64,000 nt of DNA from Arthrobacter dokdonellae. Its GTDB lineage: Bacteria > Actinomycetota > Actinomycetes > Actinomycetales > Micrococcaceae. The translations under genes were made by a program, and so were the position numbers. Shown here piece by piece: positions 49,953 to 58,823 of the stretch. How positions within the stretch are numbered: position 1 is the stretch's first letter; every line of letters begins with the position of its first letter. The notes under the pieces were generated by a model that made no database searches, was not told the origin of the DNA, and was given only the letters and a program-made list of their open reading frames with translations. The stretch spans positions 3,410,001 to 3,474,000 of the forward strand of contig NZ_CP029642.1 in the NCBI RefSeq assembly GCF_003268655.1. The letters are read 5' to 3'.

Positions 49953-51640
49953 GACGCCCCTGCCGCGGCGGCGGCCGTGGACGCGGTCACGCCGGGCTCG
50001 GGCAGCGGCCCCGCCGAGCGGTCGCCGCGTACCGCCTTGAGCACGATTTCGGCACTGATCATGCACAGCGGCACGCCGATGCCGGGCCGCACTGAACTGC
50101 CCGCATAAAACAGCCCCTCCACCTTGGCATTGCTGTTGCCCGGGCGCAGGAAGGCGCTCTGCCGCAGCGTGTGCGCCAGGCCCAGTGCGCTGCCGCGCCA
50201 CGCGTTGACGTCGTCCTGGAAATCGGCCGGGCCGTAGCTGCGCCGCACGGTGATGCGGTCGGGAAGGTCCGGCGTGCCGGTCCAGGCAGCCAGCTGGGCG
50301 ATGGCCGCGTCGGCGACCCTTTCCACCATGGGCGAGCCGCCGCCGTCGGGCCCGCCCTTGCCCCAGGGCGGGAGCGCGGGGGCGGGGATCAGCAGGAACA
50401 GGTTCTCGCTGCCGGCCGGGGCCACCGTGGCGTCCGTGGCGCTGGGGCGGCAGACGTAGATCGAGGTGCTCTCCGCCAGGTCCCCGCCGTTCACGATCCG
50501 GGCGAAATTGTCCTGCCAGTCCTCGGTGAACAGCAGGTTGTGGTGGGCCAGCCGCGGCAGCCCGCCCCGGACGCCCAGGCAAAGCAGGACCGCGCTGATG
50601 CCGGGGTCCGCCCGCCGCCACGTCTTCGCCGGCTGCGTGCGGAGGGCCTCCGGCAGCAGGGCCGTTTCCACGTGGTGGAGGTCCGCCGCCCCCACCACGA
50701 TGCGGGCCGGCGTGCGCTGTTCAACCCCCGCCGCGTCCACCCAGGCGACGGCCTCGCAGCGGGCGCGCTTGCCGGCCGGGCCGGTCACGATGCGCGTGGC
50801 GGCGGCCCCGGTGGTGATGCTGGCCCCCGCCCTGCGGACCACCCGTTCCATGGCATCGACGACGGCGGCAAAACCGCCCTGCGGGTACAGCACGCCGTCC
50901 TGGAGGTCCAGGTGGCTCATCAGGTGGTAGAGCGCCGGCGCCTTGTAGGGGCTGGTCCCCAGGAATACGGCGGGGTAGCCCAGGATCTTTTGCTGCAGCG
51001 GGTTCTTGAACCGGGCGGCCACGAAGGCATGCAGGGACCGGGTCAGCAGCTGCGCCAGGCGGGGCGCATGGCGCAGGACCGCCGGCGCGGCCAGTCCGCG
51101 CAGCGTCCCGAACGGGTCGTACAGGAAATGCCTTTTGGCCAGCGTGTAGGCCAGTTTGGCGGAGTCGAGGTAGCCGTCCAGCCGCTCCCCCGATCCCGGT
51201 TCCAGGGAGTCGAACAGGTCCCGGGCCGCCGCGCGTCCCGTGCGTACGTCGACCGGGGGCGCCTCCCCCTGGCCCCAGAGCCGGTAGGCGGGGTCCAGGC
51301 GGGTCAGCTCGAGCTCGGCGGCGGCGCTGGTGCCCATCATCGCGAACCAGTGGTCGATCACCTCCGGCATGAGGTACCAGGACGGGCCGGTGTCGAACGT
51401 GAAGCCGCCGTGTTCCCAGCGGCCGGCCCTCCCGCCCAGGCCGGCCTGCTTCTCCAGCACCGTCACGTCGTGGCCGTCCCGGGCAAGCAGGCCGGCGGTG
51501 GCCAGCCCGGAGATGCCGCCCCCGATGACCACGCACGCGGTGGCGTCCGGCTGATGCCACGGCCTGGCCTTCGCCGCCTTGCGGGCCGTCAGGCCGGCGT
51601 AGGGCAGAGCGCGCCGGAGCAGTCGCAGGCGCCGGTTCAT
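49949..51640 (-). CDS. crtI: phytoene desaturase
   Basis: FAD-dependent enzyme converting phytoene to lycopene. The 563-residue protein has the dinucleotide motif VVIGGGISGLATAGLLARDGHDVTVLEKQAGLGGRAGRW and the FDTGPSWYLMPEV motif near the start. The C-terminal CrtI signature is FYAGSSVRPGIGVPLCMISAEIVL. ATG 51640 overlaps the crtB end by four bases. It is central to the carotenoid operon. Confidence 0.96.
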   Translation of the reverse strand: MNRRLRLLRRALPYAGLTARKAAKARPWHQPDATACVVIGGGISGLATAGLLARDGHDVTVLEKQAGLGGRAGRWEHGGFTFDTGPSWYLMPEVIDHWFAMMGTSAAAELELTRLDPAYRLWGQGEAPPVDVRTGRAAARDLFDSLEPGSGERLDGYLDSAKLAYTLAKRHFLYDPFGTLRGLAAPAVLRHAPRLAQLLTRSLHAFVAARFKNPLQQKILGYPAVFLGTSPYKAPALYHLMSHLDLQDGVLYPQGGFAAVVDAMERVVRRAGASITTGAAATRIVTGPAGKRARCEAVAWVDAAGVEQRTPARIVVGAADLHHVETALLPEALRTQPAKTWRRADPGISAVLLCLGVRGGLPRLAHHNLLFTEDWQDNFARIVNGGDLAESTSIYVCRPSATDATVAPAGSENLFLLIPAPALPPWGKGGPDGGGSPMVERVADAAIAQLAAWTGTPDLPDRITVRRSYGPADFQDDVNAWRGSALGLAHTLRQSAFLRPGNSNAKVEGLFYAGSSVRPGIGVPLCMISAEIVLKAVRGDRSAGPLPEPGVTASTAAAAAGAS

Positions 51641-52572
51641 CGGGACACCGCCGCGCCGGCCGGACGGGCGCCCGGGGCGCCCCCCTGCACGCCGCCGTGC
51701 ACGCGGGTGCGGCGGCCGCCGGCCCACACGGCCAGCGCGATGCAGGCCTTCTGGACGGCCGGGACCCTGACGCGCCGGCGGGAGAGTTCGGCGGCCGGAA
51801 CGTGTTCCAGTCTCGCCGCGAGGGCCAGGAAGAGGTCGTGGGCCAGGCGCACGGCCCGCCGGGCCGGCGGCGCCAGGTAGCCCATGCCCGCCTTGGCGAC
51901 GGCCAGGTCGCGGCGGATGTCCGCCAGCAGCTCCCGCTTGTCCGGCTCGGTGAGCCCCTCCGGGCCCACGCCGGGAAGGTAGCTGCGTCCCAGGTCCGCG
52001 CTGTCCGCCCCCAGGTCCCGCAGGAAGTTGACCTTCTGGAAGGCGGCGCCCAGGCTGCGGGCCGCGCGCACCAGTTCCTCGTCGTGGCCGGCGGAGGCGC
52101 CGTCCATGGCCCGGAAGACCTGCAGGCACATCAGCCCCACCACTTCGGCGGAGCCGTAGATGTACTCGGCCAGGGTGTCGGGGGAATGGGAGCCCACGTC
52201 CAGGTCTGTGCGCATGGACGCGAAGAACGGCCTGGTCAGCGAGGTGTCGATGGCGGCCCGCCGGGCCGTCGCGGCAAAGGCGTGCACCACCATGTTGGTG
52301 CTGTAGCCGGTGGCCATCGCCTGCTCGGTTTCGCGCTCCAGCCGGTCAAGCTGCGCACAGACGGCGGCCGGGTCAAGGCCCGCCGCGCGGGCGGCGCCGT
52401 CGACCAGTTCATCGGCAACCCGGACCAGCGCGTAGATGTTCTCGATGTCCCGGCGGGGCCGCGGGCCGAGCAGCCTGCAGGCCAGTCCAAACGACGTCGA
52501 ATAGCTTCCGATCACCACCCCGGCGCTGCGCGAGGCGGTTTCGGAGTAGCGGGTGAGGGGGTCGATTCCCAT
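51637..52572 (-). CDS. crtB: phytoene synthase
   Basis: Condenses two geranylgeranyl diphosphates to phytoene. The 311-residue protein has the two aspartate regions YALVRVADELVDGAAR and QKVNFLRDLGADSADLGRSYLPG, and the squalene/phytoene synthase start SYSTSFGLACRLLGPRPRRDIENIYAL. The ATG at 52572 (MGIDPLTR) follows AAGGAG; a longer frame to 52605 would overlap crtE and is not preferred. It starts 2 nt after the crtE stop. Confidence 0.96.
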   Translation of the reverse strand: MGIDPLTRYSETASRSAGVVIGSYSTSFGLACRLLGPRPRRDIENIYALVRVADELVDGAARAAGLDPAAVCAQLDRLERETEQAMATGYSTNMVVHAFAATARRAAIDTSLTRPFFASMRTDLDVGSHSPDTLAEYIYGSAEVVGLMCLQVFRAMDGASAGHDEELVRAARSLGAAFQKVNFLRDLGADSADLGRSYLPGVGPEGLTEPDKRELLADIRRDLAVAKAGMGYLAPPARRAVRLAHDLFLALAARLEHVPAAELSRRRVRVPAVQKACIALAVWAGGRRTRVHGGVQGGAPGARPAGAAVSR

Positions 52573-52574
52573 GG

Positions 52575-53717
52575 TCAGCTCCTTCTGGTCAGCACGTAGT
52601 CGCAAATCCGCCGCAGTTCCTTCCTCAGGGACGCCGGCAGCCGCAGTTCCTCGGCCCTCCCCAGCGACCGGGCCACGAGCGACTCCGCGAGGTCGACGGC
52701 GTAGCTCTCCGCGCCGAGGTCCCGCAGCACGTCCCGGACCTCCGTGATGTCCCTGACCCCGCCGCGGAAGTCCGCCAGCACCGCCGCGAACGCGTCCGAT
52801 CCTTCCGCGAACGTGGTCAGGATGGTCCGCTTGCCTTCCCTCAGGTCCGACTCGACCGACTTGCCGGTCACCTCCGGCTGGCCGAAGGTGCCCAGCACGT
52901 CGTCGATGAGTTGGTAGGCCACCCCGATGCCGCGTCCGACGTCGGCGAGGGCGTCGGCCGTGCCGGGCGGCTGCCCCGCCAGCAGGGCCCCGGCCCGCAG
53001 GGGCATTTCAAAGGAGTAGACGGCGGTCTTCAGGCGTTCCATGTTCAGCACCTGCGGCAGCCCGGGCGAGGCGCTGCGCAGGGAGAACAGCAGGTCGTCG
53101 AGCTCGCCGGCGGCGGCGGCAAAGAAGGCCTCGTGGATGGTCGCCAGGATGGCGTCGGCGTGCGGGCGGCCCGCGCCGGCCCGCGTGGCCAGGCGCACCG
53201 CGCCGGTCAGCAGCAGGTCCCCGGCGATGATCGCGGCCGAGTAGCCGGCATGGTCGGCGTCGGAGGCGGCGTGTCCCTGGGCCAGGGCCGCGTCGCGGTA
53301 GACGGCTCCCAGGTTGTCGGAACCGCGGCGCACGAAGTCGCGGTCGATGACGTCGTCGTGCACCAGCAGCGCCGCGTGGAGCATCTCGAAGGCCGCAGCC
53401 AGTTCGGCGCAGGCCGTCCAGTCCCGCCCGCCGAAGGACTCGTAGCTGGTGTAGACCAGCCTGGGGCGCATGAACTTCCCGCCCGCGACGGTGCCGGCCA
53501 TGCGTTCCCAGAGGACGCTGAAGGCGGGGGAATACGCGGCGGCCCGGCGGCCCTGCGCGGCAAAGTCCTGGGCCAGCAGGGCCTTGACCTGCCCTTGGAA
53601 ATTGTCCCAGGCCAGGGGCGTGCGGGTGACCCCGGCGGCGTCGTCCGGGCTCCCGTCCCTGGGCGCGTACAGCGTGGCACCGCGGCGGGCGGTCTGGCTG
53701 TGATCAGTGACTGGCAT
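52575..53717 (-). CDS. crtE: geranylgeranyl diphosphate synthase
   Basis: Trans-isoprenyl diphosphate synthase making C20-PP for carotenoids. In the 380-residue protein the first Asp-rich motif is ALLVHDDVIDRD and the second is YQLIDDVLGTF, with RPRLVYTSYESFGGRDW ahead and KSVESDLREGKRTILTT after. It is the first structural gene of the crt operon, 12 nt after the MarR regulator's stop. Confidence 0.95.
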   Translation of the reverse strand: MPVTDHSQTARRGATLYAPRDGSPDDAAGVTRTPLAWDNFQGQVKALLAQDFAAQGRRAAAYSPAFSVLWERMAGTVAGGKFMRPRLVYTSYESFGGRDWTACAELAAAFEMLHAALLVHDDVIDRDFVRRGSDNLGAVYRDAALAQGHAASDADHAGYSAAIIAGDLLLTGAVRLATRAGAGRPHADAILATIHEAFFAAAAGELDDLLFSLRSASPGLPQVLNMERLKTAVYSFEMPLRAGALLAGQPPGTADALADVGRGIGVAYQLIDDVLGTFGQPEVTGKSVESDLREGKRTILTTFAEGSDAFAAVLADFRGGVRDITEVRDVLRDLGAESYAVDLAESLVARSLGRAEELRLPASLRKELRRICDYVLTRRS

Positions 53718-53729
53718 GGCTGTGCTCCC

Positions 53730-54239
53730 TCAGCTGTCGCTCGTGTGGGTTGGCGGTTGTCTGCTTTCCTGTTCCAGCGCGGCAACCCGCAGGTTCATGG
53801 AGTTGACCACGCTGTCCAGGAAATCGACGATCACCCGTTGGCCGTCGTCGTCGTAGCTGCGCACCTTGGAGTCGACCTCCAGGATCATGGGCATGATCTT
53901 TTCCATGGTCCGGCGGATCGAGTCCTCGCTGGGACTGATCAGCCAGCGGCGCCTGTCGGTGGGGTGCGGCGTGCGCCTGGCGTGCCCCTTGGCCACCAGC
54001 CGGTCGATGACAGTGGTCGCGGCGGCGGGCGTCAGGTGCAGCGCCTGGGCCAGCTCCCCCGGCGACATGCTCCGCTGCTTGAGCAGGTGCTGCATGGCCT
54101 GGAAGTCGGTCTCGTTGAGGTCCATCTGGCGCCGCATGATGAACTCCATGACCTCGTTCAGCACAAGGATCTCGCGAATGAGCACCGAGGCCCTGTGCAT
54201 CGGCCCCGGGGGACGCCACGTGCCGCCATCATCCATCAT
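53730..54239 (-). CDS. MarR-family regulator of the carotenoid operon
   Basis: A 169-residue winged-helix regulator: MDLNETDFQAMQHLLKQRSMSPGELAQALHLTPAAATTVIDRLVAKGHARRTPHPTDRRRWLISPSEDS is a canonical MarR DNA-binding domain, with a wing rich in Arg. It is the first gene in the crt operon, analogous in position to CrtR of Corynebacterium glutamicum, a MarR-type repressor of the crt genes released by prenyl diphosphates. A divergent promoter region with an AT-rich inverted repeat lies upstream. Orthology to CrtR is inferred from position and family. Confidence 0.85.
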   Translation of the reverse strand: MMDDGGTWRPPGPMHRASVLIREILVLNEVMEFIMRRQMDLNETDFQAMQHLLKQRSMSPGELAQALHLTPAAATTVIDRLVAKGHARRTPHPTDRRRWLISPSEDSIRRTMEKIMPMILEVDSKVRSYDDDGQRVIVDFLDSVVNSMNLRVAALEQESRQPPTHTSDS

Positions 54240-54299
54240 GTGTGCCTGTTCTATTGATAATAAGAAAATCTAACTACATAATGATGGAGAAAGATAGTT
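54240..54299. promoter_or_regulatory. divergent crt promoter region with AT-rich inverted repeat
   Basis: This short AT-rich spacer separates the MarR gene from the NAD-binding protein gene. TATTGATAATA (54252-54262) is an inverted repeat that could bind the MarR protein. Promoter elements for both sides must lie within these ~60-80 nt. Confidence 0.45.
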
Positions 54300-54323
54300 T
54301 TGTCGAGTGGGAAGTTGGACGCC

Positions 54324-55814
54324 GTGGCCATCATCGCCGTAGCAGGTGCCACCGGATACATCGGTGGGCGGCTGGTCCCCCTGCTGCTCGACGCCGGCGC
54401 GGAGGTTCGCGTGCTGACCCGCCACCGGGACAAGCTGCGCGACGTGCCGTGGCGGGGCCAGGTGGAGATCGTTGAGGGGTCGATGGAGGATGCCGACACG
54501 GCCCGGGCGCTCTGTGAGGGCGCCGAGACGGTTTACTACCTGGTCCATTCCATGTCCGGGGACCGGCAGTCCGCGGGTGCCTTTGAGAAGGTGGAACGCC
54601 GGTGCGCGCTCAACCTGAGCCGCGCCTCCCGTCACGCTGGCGTCAAGCGCCTCATCTACCTCTCGGGCCTGCACCCCCAGGGCGAACTGAGCCGGCACCT
54701 GGCCTCCCGCACCGAGGTGGGGGAAATCCTCCTGGCGTCCGGCACGCCCACGGCCGTGCTGCAGGCAGGGCTGGTGATCGGCTCCGGATCGGCCAGCTTT
54801 GAGATGGTCAGGCACCTCACCGACGTCCTGCCCGTCATGCCGGCGCCGCGGTGGGTCCTGAACAAGGTCCAGCCGATTGCCATCCGCGACGCGCTGCACT
54901 ACCTCCTCGGGGCAGCGGGGCTGCCACCGGAGACCAACCGGACCTTCGACATCGGAGGCCCGGAGGTGCTCAGCTACGCGGAGATGATGCGCCGCTATGC
55001 CGACGCCGCCGGGCTCCGCCGTCCGCTCGTCGTCCCCCTGCCCGTCCTCACGCCGTGGCTGGCCGCGCAATGGGTGAACCTGGTGACGCCGGTCCCCCGG
55101 AGCCTTGCGGTGCCGCTCGTGGAATCCCTGCAGCACGACTGCGTGGCGCGAGAGCAGGACATTGCCGCCCACATTCCGGAACCCGACGGCGGCCTGACCC
55201 CCTACGGGCGGGCCGTGCAACTGGCGCTGCACAAGATCGAAGCCGACACCGTGGAGACCACCTGGGCCACCGCGCACGCGCTCAGCGCCCCCGCAGAGCC
55301 GCTGCCCAGCGACCCCGAGTGGGCCGGGCTCACCGTCTTCACCGACGAGCGCAGCAAGACCACGGATGCCCCCGCGGCCCGGGTGTGGGCCGTCGTGGAA
55401 GGCATCGGCGGCGACAACGGCTACTACTCGCTGCCCTTCGCCTGGGCCGTGCGCGGGTGGATGGACAAGGCGGCCGGCGGGGTGGGGCTCTCGCGGGGAC
55501 GGCGGAGCAACCAGCACCTCCAGCTCAACGACGCCGTGGACTGGTGGCGGGTGGAGACCCTGGAACCGGGGCGGCTGCTGCGGCTGCGGGCGGAAATGAT
55601 CGTCCCGGGCCGGGCCTGGCTGGAATTTGAGGTTTCCCCGGTGGAGCCGGCCGACGGCGGCTCCCCGGAAGGCGGCAGCGTCTTTCGCCAGCGCGCCATC
55701 TTCTTCCCGCGGGGCCTGTCCGGCCGCCTGTACTGGCTGGCCGTGCTGCCCTTCCACGGGATCATCTTCAAGGGCATGGCCAACCGCATCACGGCGGCCG
55801 CCGCCCGACCCTGA
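54324..55814 (+). CDS. NAD(P)-binding Rossmann protein fused to DUF2867
   Basis: A 496-residue, two-domain protein. Residues 1-270 form an atypical short-chain dehydrogenase (NmrA/epimerase-like): IIAVAGATGYIGGRLVPLLLDAG (GxxGxxG), VYYLVHSMSG, and RLIYLSGLHP. The C-terminal ~170 residues match DUF2867 (GGDNGYYSLPFAWAVRGWMDKAAGGVGLSRGRR, DAVDWWRVETLEPGRLLRLRAEM, ending in FHGIIFKGMANRI). Function is unknown, but the gene is often found beside carotenoid or light-linked genes and here shares the crt promoter region. GTG 54324 places M directly at the Rossmann strand; TTG 54300 with GGAG is the alternative. Confidence 0.8.
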   Translation: MAIIAVAGATGYIGGRLVPLLLDAGAEVRVLTRHRDKLRDVPWRGQVEIVEGSMEDADTARALCEGAETVYYLVHSMSGDRQSAGAFEKVERRCALNLSRASRHAGVKRLIYLSGLHPQGELSRHLASRTEVGEILLASGTPTAVLQAGLVIGSGSASFEMVRHLTDVLPVMPAPRWVLNKVQPIAIRDALHYLLGAAGLPPETNRTFDIGGPEVLSYAEMMRRYADAAGLRRPLVVPLPVLTPWLAAQWVNLVTPVPRSLAVPLVESLQHDCVAREQDIAAHIPEPDGGLTPYGRAVQLALHKIEADTVETTWATAHALSAPAEPLPSDPEWAGLTVFTDERSKTTDAPAARVWAVVEGIGGDNGYYSLPFAWAVRGWMDKAAGGVGLSRGRRSNQHLQLNDAVDWWRVETLEPGRLLRLRAEMIVPGRAWLEFEVSPVEPADGGSPEGGSVFRQRAIFFPRGLSGRLYWLAVLPFHGIIFKGMANRITAAAARP

Positions 55815-55947
55815 CCGGCGGCACGGACGGACGGCCCCGGCGACCGGCTCCGGCGACCGGCTCCGGCGACCGGCCAACTCCCTGCCCGGCTCCACCCGTG
55901 GCACGACGCCCCGGCGGCGCGGCCCGCCTAGAGTTGAAGGCGTGATC

Positions 55948-57204
55948 ATGCATTCCCTCTACGACTGGTTCCGCCGGCACCGGTTCGCCGTGGACCTCGT
56001 AGTCATGGCGGTGCTGTGGTTCGTGGCCGTGCCGCTGGGCCTGGTCAATGCAGGCTCCGGTTCCGGCCACCTGGTGGGCACCTTCGTCTTCGCGACGGCG
56101 CTGGTGATCCCCCTGGCCTGGCGGCGCACCCGTACGGTCATGGCCGGCGCCATCATCGCCGCCGCGGCCGTCCTGCAATGGGCGCTGGCCGTGCAGCCCA
56201 TGCCGGCGGACGTTGCGGTGCCGCTGGTGTTGTACGCCCTGGCGGCGTTTGCCCCACGCTGGGCCAGCCTGTGCGGGCTGGCCCTGGCGATGCTGGGCGC
56301 CGTCATGCTGGTGACCCGCTTCTTTTTCAATCTCACCTCCACGTCCCTGGCCTCGATGCCCTACGGCGCCGTCCTGATCCTGACCATCTGGGTGCTGGTC
56401 CTGTTCAGCTGGACGGCCGGGGACCTGACCCGGACCAAGCGGCTGCGCGAACAGGCCCTGGAGGACCGCGCGCACCGGCTGGAGATCGAGGCCCAGCACG
56501 AACGCGAGCTCGCCGCCAGCGACGAACGCGCCCACATCGCCCGCGAAATGCACGACATCGTGGCCCATTCCCTCTCCGTCATCATCACCCAGGCCGACGG
56601 CGCCCGGTACGCCGCCGCGGCCGATCCCGACGTCGCCCCCGCCACGCTGGCCACCATTGCCGAGACCGGCCGCTCCTCGCTGCAGGAGATGCGCCGGCTG
56701 CTGGGCGTGCTGCGCGGCGGCGCCGACGCCTCCATGCGGCCCCTTCCAGGACTGGCCGATCTCGACGGGCTCCTGCTCGGCATCCGCGCCGCCGGGCTCC
56801 CCGTTTCCTGCGAAACCACCGGCTCCGCCCGCCGCACGCTCCCTCCCGGCGCCGAACTCACCGCTTACCGGGTCGTCCAGGAGGGCCTGACCAATGTCAT
56901 GAAGCATGCCGGTCCCAACGTCACCGCCGCCGTGCACCTGCACTGGACCGCCCGTGGCCTGGAAGTGTCGGTGCGGGACGACGGGAGGGGGGCCTCGGCG
57001 TCGTTCGCGGACACCGCTCCCCTCCCCGCGCACGACGCCGGGCCTTCCCTTTCCCCGCCGCGCGGCTCCCAGCCGCCCCTGGCCGGCAACGGACTTCGCG
57101 GCATGGGCGAACGCGTGAAACTGTACGACGGCACCCTCCATGCAAAACCGCTGGCCGGCGGCGGCTTCGGCATTGCCGCCTTCATCCCCTATTCGGAGAC
57201 CTAA
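55948..57204 (+). CDS. NarL-type sensor histidine kinase
   Basis: A 418-residue membrane histidine kinase with about four N-terminal helices (residues 15-150). The HisKA_3 dimerisation segment is ERAHIAREMHDIVAHSLSVIITQADGARYAA (phospho-His in MHD), and the HATPase_c has the N-box NVMKHAGPN and the G-box GLRGMGERVKLYDGTLHAKPLAGGGFGIAAF. A Pro/Ser-rich insert (APLPAHDAGPSLSPPRGSQPP) sits inside the ATPase domain. ATG 55948 has GAAGG at 7 nt; GTG 55942 has a TAGAGT box 7 nt ahead and would give a leaderless start. It is adjacent to its response regulator with no gap. Confidence 0.92.
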   Translation: MHSLYDWFRRHRFAVDLVVMAVLWFVAVPLGLVNAGSGSGHLVGTFVFATALVIPLAWRRTRTVMAGAIIAAAAVLQWALAVQPMPADVAVPLVLYALAAFAPRWASLCGLALAMLGAVMLVTRFFFNLTSTSLASMPYGAVLILTIWVLVLFSWTAGDLTRTKRLREQALEDRAHRLEIEAQHERELAASDERAHIAREMHDIVAHSLSVIITQADGARYAAAADPDVAPATLATIAETGRSSLQEMRRLLGVLRGGADASMRPLPGLADLDGLLLGIRAAGLPVSCETTGSARRTLPPGAELTAYRVVQEGLTNVMKHAGPNVTAAVHLHWTARGLEVSVRDDGRGASASFADTAPLPAHDAGPSLSPPRGSQPPLAGNGLRGMGERVKLYDGTLHAKPLAGGGFGIAAFIPYSET

Positions 57205-57909
57205 ATGACCAACCCGTCCATCCGCGTTGCCCTGGTTGACGACCAGCTGCTGGTCCGTTCCGGTTTCGGCATGCTGATCAACTCCCAGCCCGACCTCTCC
57301 GCCGTGGTGGAGGCCGGCAACGGGATCGAGGCCCTTGCCGCCCTGTCCGCGACGGCCGCCGACGTGGTCCTCATGGACGTGCGGATGCCCGGCATGGACG
57401 GGATCGAGACCACGCGCCGCCTCATGGAGCGGGTCAGGGCCGCGCCGGCCGGATCGTGGCTTTCCGCGCTGAAGATCGTGGTGCTGACCACCTTTGACCT
57501 GGACGAATACGCGCTGGCCGCCATCCAGGCCGGGGCCAGCGGCTTCCTGCTCAAGGACGCCCCGCCAGAGGAACTGCTCGGCGCCATCCGCACCGTCTAC
57601 CGCGGCGACGCCGTGATCGCCCCGTCCACCACCCGGCGGCTGCTGGACCACGTGGCGCCTCTGCTGGCGGCACCGAGCCCGGCCAACGACGCCCGCTCCG
57701 CCGCCGTGGCGGGGCTGACTGCGCGGGAGCACGAGGTGTTTGTGCTGATCGCCACCGGCCTGTCCAACCCGGAGATCGCCGGGCAGCTTTTCGTCTCCGA
57801 GGCCACTGTCAAGACCCATGTGGGCCACATCCTGGCGAAGCTTAATGCCCGCGATCGCGTCCAGGTGGTGGTCATCGCCTACGAGACCGGAATCGTCTCC
57901 CCCAACTGA
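57205..57909 (+). CDS. NarL/FixJ-family response regulator
   Basis: A 234-residue receiver plus LuxR-type output. The phospho-acceptor Asp is in VVLMDVRMPGMDGIET (about residue 56), with the conserved Lys in FLLKDAPPEEL. The C-terminal HTH is LTAREHEVFVLIATGLSNPEIAGQLFVSEATVKTHVGHILAKL. The ATG follows the kinase stop directly, so they are cotranscribed. The adjacent ABC transporter (58068-61370) is the probable target, as in many NarL-type pairs beside MacB-like transporters. Confidence 0.94.
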   Translation: MTNPSIRVALVDDQLLVRSGFGMLINSQPDLSAVVEAGNGIEALAALSATAADVVLMDVRMPGMDGIETTRRLMERVRAAPAGSWLSALKIVVLTTFDLDEYALAAIQAGASGFLLKDAPPEELLGAIRTVYRGDAVIAPSTTRRLLDHVAPLLAAPSPANDARSAAVAGLTAREHEVFVLIATGLSNPEIAGQLFVSEATVKTHVGHILAKLNARDRVQVVVIAYETGIVSPN

Positions 57910-58055
57910 TCCAGACACAACCACACTCACAACCACTCCACCACTGCCGCCCCCACGATGAGCGCCGGTGCGTCATCCCCTGGTAGGAGGGGACGGCGTC
58001 GCACAGTGCGGCGATATCCACCCGCGCTCCGATCCGCCCGGCGCGGACCCGGCAA

Positions 58056-58061
58056 TAGGCT
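58056..58061 (+). promoter_or_regulatory. TAGGCT -10-like box, leaderless start
   Basis: TAGGCT ends exactly 6 nt before the ATG at 58068 with no ribosome site between. The arrangement is the same as at the DUF3515 and DUF1697 genes. Confidence 0.5.
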
Positions 58062-58067
58062 CAAGCC

Positions 58068-58820
58068 ATGACGACCATTACTGAGCAAAACAAGCGCACC
58101 GTCGCGGTCCAGGCCCGCGGCCTGCGCAAGACGTACGGCAGGGGCGAGACGGAGGTGGCGGCGCTGAGGGGCGTGGACCTGGACTTCCCGGCAGGCCGGT
58201 TCACGGCCATCATGGGCCCCTCGGGCTCCGGAAAATCCACGTTGATGCACTGCCTGGCCGGGCTGGATTCCGTCACGGCCGGCACCATCCACCTCGGCGA
58301 GACGGAGCTGACCGCGCTCAACGACAAGGCGCTTACGCAGCTGCGCCGTGACCGGATCGGCTTCGTGTTCCAGGCGTTCAACCTTGTTCCCACGCTCACC
58401 GCGGAAGCCAACATCACGCTGCCCGTGGCCTTGGCCGGCGGCAAGGTCGACGCGGAATGGTTCGCGTCCGTCACCACAACGCTGGGCCTGACCGACCGGC
58501 TCAAGCACAAGCCGCACGAGCTTTCCGGCGGCCAACAGCAGCGTGTCGCCGTCGCCCGCGCCCTCCTCACCCGGCCCGACGTCATCTTTGGCGACGAGCC
58601 CACCGGCAACCTGGATTCACGCTCCGGCGCCGAGGTGCTGGGCATGCTCCGGCGCTCCTCCCGCGAGATGGGCCAGAGCATCATCATGGTCACGCACGAT
58701 CCCGTCGCCGCCTCCTACGCGGACCGCGTCGTGTTGATGAACGACGGCGTACTGGTGGGCGAGCTGGACCACCCCACCGCCGAGACGGTGCTGGCCTCGC
58801 TGGCATCCCTGGGGGCATAG
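58068..58820 (+). CDS. MacB/LolD-type ABC transporter ATPase
   Basis: A 250-residue ATPase driving the FtsX-like permease downstream. Walker A GPSGSGKST, Q-loop FVFQAFNLVPTLTAEANITLPVAL (typical of the MacB/LolD group), signature LSGGQQQRVAVARAL, Walker B VIFGDEPTGNLD, H-loop VTHDPVAA. This group moves peptides, antibiotics or lipoproteins by mechanotransmission, or senses them. Gene pair with the permease (3-nt gap). Confidence 0.95.
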   Translation: MTTITEQNKRTVAVQARGLRKTYGRGETEVAALRGVDLDFPAGRFTAIMGPSGSGKSTLMHCLAGLDSVTAGTIHLGETELTALNDKALTQLRRDRIGFVFQAFNLVPTLTAEANITLPVALAGGKVDAEWFASVTTTLGLTDRLKHKPHELSGGQQQRVAVARALLTRPDVIFGDEPTGNLDSRSGAEVLGMLRRSSREMGQSIIMVTHDPVAASYADRVVLMNDGVLVGELDHPTAETVLASLASLGA

Positions 58821-58823
58821 GCC

